A stretch of DNA of 64,000 nt from Flavobacterium sp. (GTDB lineage Bacteria; Bacteroidota; Bacteroidia; Flavobacteriales; Flavobacteriaceae). Of this stretch, positions 63,620-64,000 are shown piece by piece. The stretch lies in contig NZ_JAHEBT010000055.1 in assembly GCF_024642105.1 (NCBI RefSeq), positions 248,001 to 312,000 on the forward strand. Direction: 5' to 3'. The stretch's first letter is position 1. Every line of letters starts with the position of its first letter. The notes beneath the pieces were generated by a model. It was not told the origin of the DNA. It searched no databases and saw only the letters and a list, made by a program, of their open reading frames with translations. The translations under genes and the position numbers were made by a program.

Positions 63620-64000
63620 ATGACAAAACAAAAAGTTTCTTTTTTCTGGTTTCGACGTGATTTACGATTAGAAGATAATGTAGGTTTGTATCAAGCCTTA
63701 CAATCTCAATATCCAGTAATTCCACTTTTTATTTTTGATGAAACTATTTTGGAGCGTTTACCTAATAATGATCCAAGAGTTGGTTTTATTCATGAATCAA
63801 TTTCTAAAATAAATACCCAACTGAAAGAATTTGGTAGTTCTCTTTTGGTAAAAAAAGGAAAACCGTTTCAAGTTTGGGAGTCTCTATTGCAAGAATATGC
63901 TATTCAAGAAGTATTTTGGAATAAAGATTACGAACCGAATGCCATTCAACGGGATTTGGCTGTTGCCGAGTTGTTGATTTCTAATGAAATACAATCATCG
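63620..64000 (+). CDS. Deoxyribodipyrimidine photolyase (3' end outside the window)
   Basis: The first 127 codons are seen, from the ATG two bases after the SRPBCC stop. The N-terminal photolyase/cryptochrome alpha-beta domain is clear: FFWFRRDLRLEDNVGLYQAL, PLFIFDETILERLPNNDPRVGFIHESI, GSSLLVKKGKP, and VFWNKDYEPNAIQRD. The FAD-binding C-terminal domain is beyond the edge. It repairs UV pyrimidine dimers with light, a natural partner of a light-regulated carotenoid operon. Confidence 0.92.
   Translation, partial: MTKQKVSFFWFRRDLRLEDNVGLYQALQSQYPVIPLFIFDETILERLPNNDPRVGFIHESISKINTQLKEFGSSLLVKKGKPFQVWESLLQEYAIQEVFWNKDYEPNAIQRDLAVAELLISNEIQSS

Overview
The window looks like chromosomal DNA of a Flavobacterium-like member of the Bacteroidota. 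The evidence is AT-rich sequence, promoters of the TTTG-N18/19-TAnnTTTG type, a cysteine-free type B ribosomal protein L31, family-typical genes (DUF4290, a GlmU-like nucleotidyltransferase, ZapA next to a 6S-like RNA), TonB/outer-membrane beta-barrel proteins and a flexirubin/carotenoid-type pigment locus. Genes are dense, with no rRNA operon, CRISPR array, prophage or insertion sequence.

Region 1 (1-19927) is a carbohydrate locus. Three secreted glycoside hydrolases (an unassigned GH20b/GH67-like exo-enzyme, a 1178-residue GH2 with malectin-like and CBM-like tails, and a second GH2) plus a GH105 unsaturated uronyl hydrolase precede cytoplasmic enzymes for oxidative, non-phosphorylating catabolism of a 6-deoxy sugar, most likely L-fucose: two SDR dehydrogenases, an FAH-family hydrolase, a zinc alcohol dehydrogenase, an amidohydrolase lactonase and a DapA-type aldolase. 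Converging on this operon are L-fucose isomerase, an MFS permease and a DUF1080 protein. SusC/SusD, a regulator and the fuconate dehydratase are not in the window and may lie upstream.

Region 2 (about 20000-38200) is housekeeping: fructose-1,6-bisphosphatase, tRNA-Met, a START-like protein, a class IV aminotransferase, YqgE, HU, Fmt, RecQ, MurA (Asp in place of the fosfomycin-target Cys), a cation diffusion facilitator, AroQ, XerD, RNase Y, a 6S-like RNA, ZapA and an M23 peptidase.

Region 3 (38200-56260) mixes envelope and housekeeping genes: a TonB-dependent receptor, an MsbA-like ABC exporter, a phosphohexomutase, an ORF6N protein, a GT2 glycosyltransferase, L31, a GlmU-like protein, a kelch/transmembrane/winged-helix protein, an ABC-F ATPase, a hydrolase, a lytic transglycosylase and L34. 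Its intergenic gaps hold several REP-like inverted-repeat elements. One pair of repeats brackets a small GIY-YIG nuclease gene whose stop codon lies inside the repeat.

Region 4 (56423-64000) has carB (short form, without the C-terminal regulatory domain) and then a MerR-family regulator carrying the B12-binding and photoreceptor signatures of CarH, followed in one direction by crtI, crtB, crtZ, an SRPBCC protein and a DNA photolyase that runs off the window. This reads as a light- and B12-controlled photoprotection operon.
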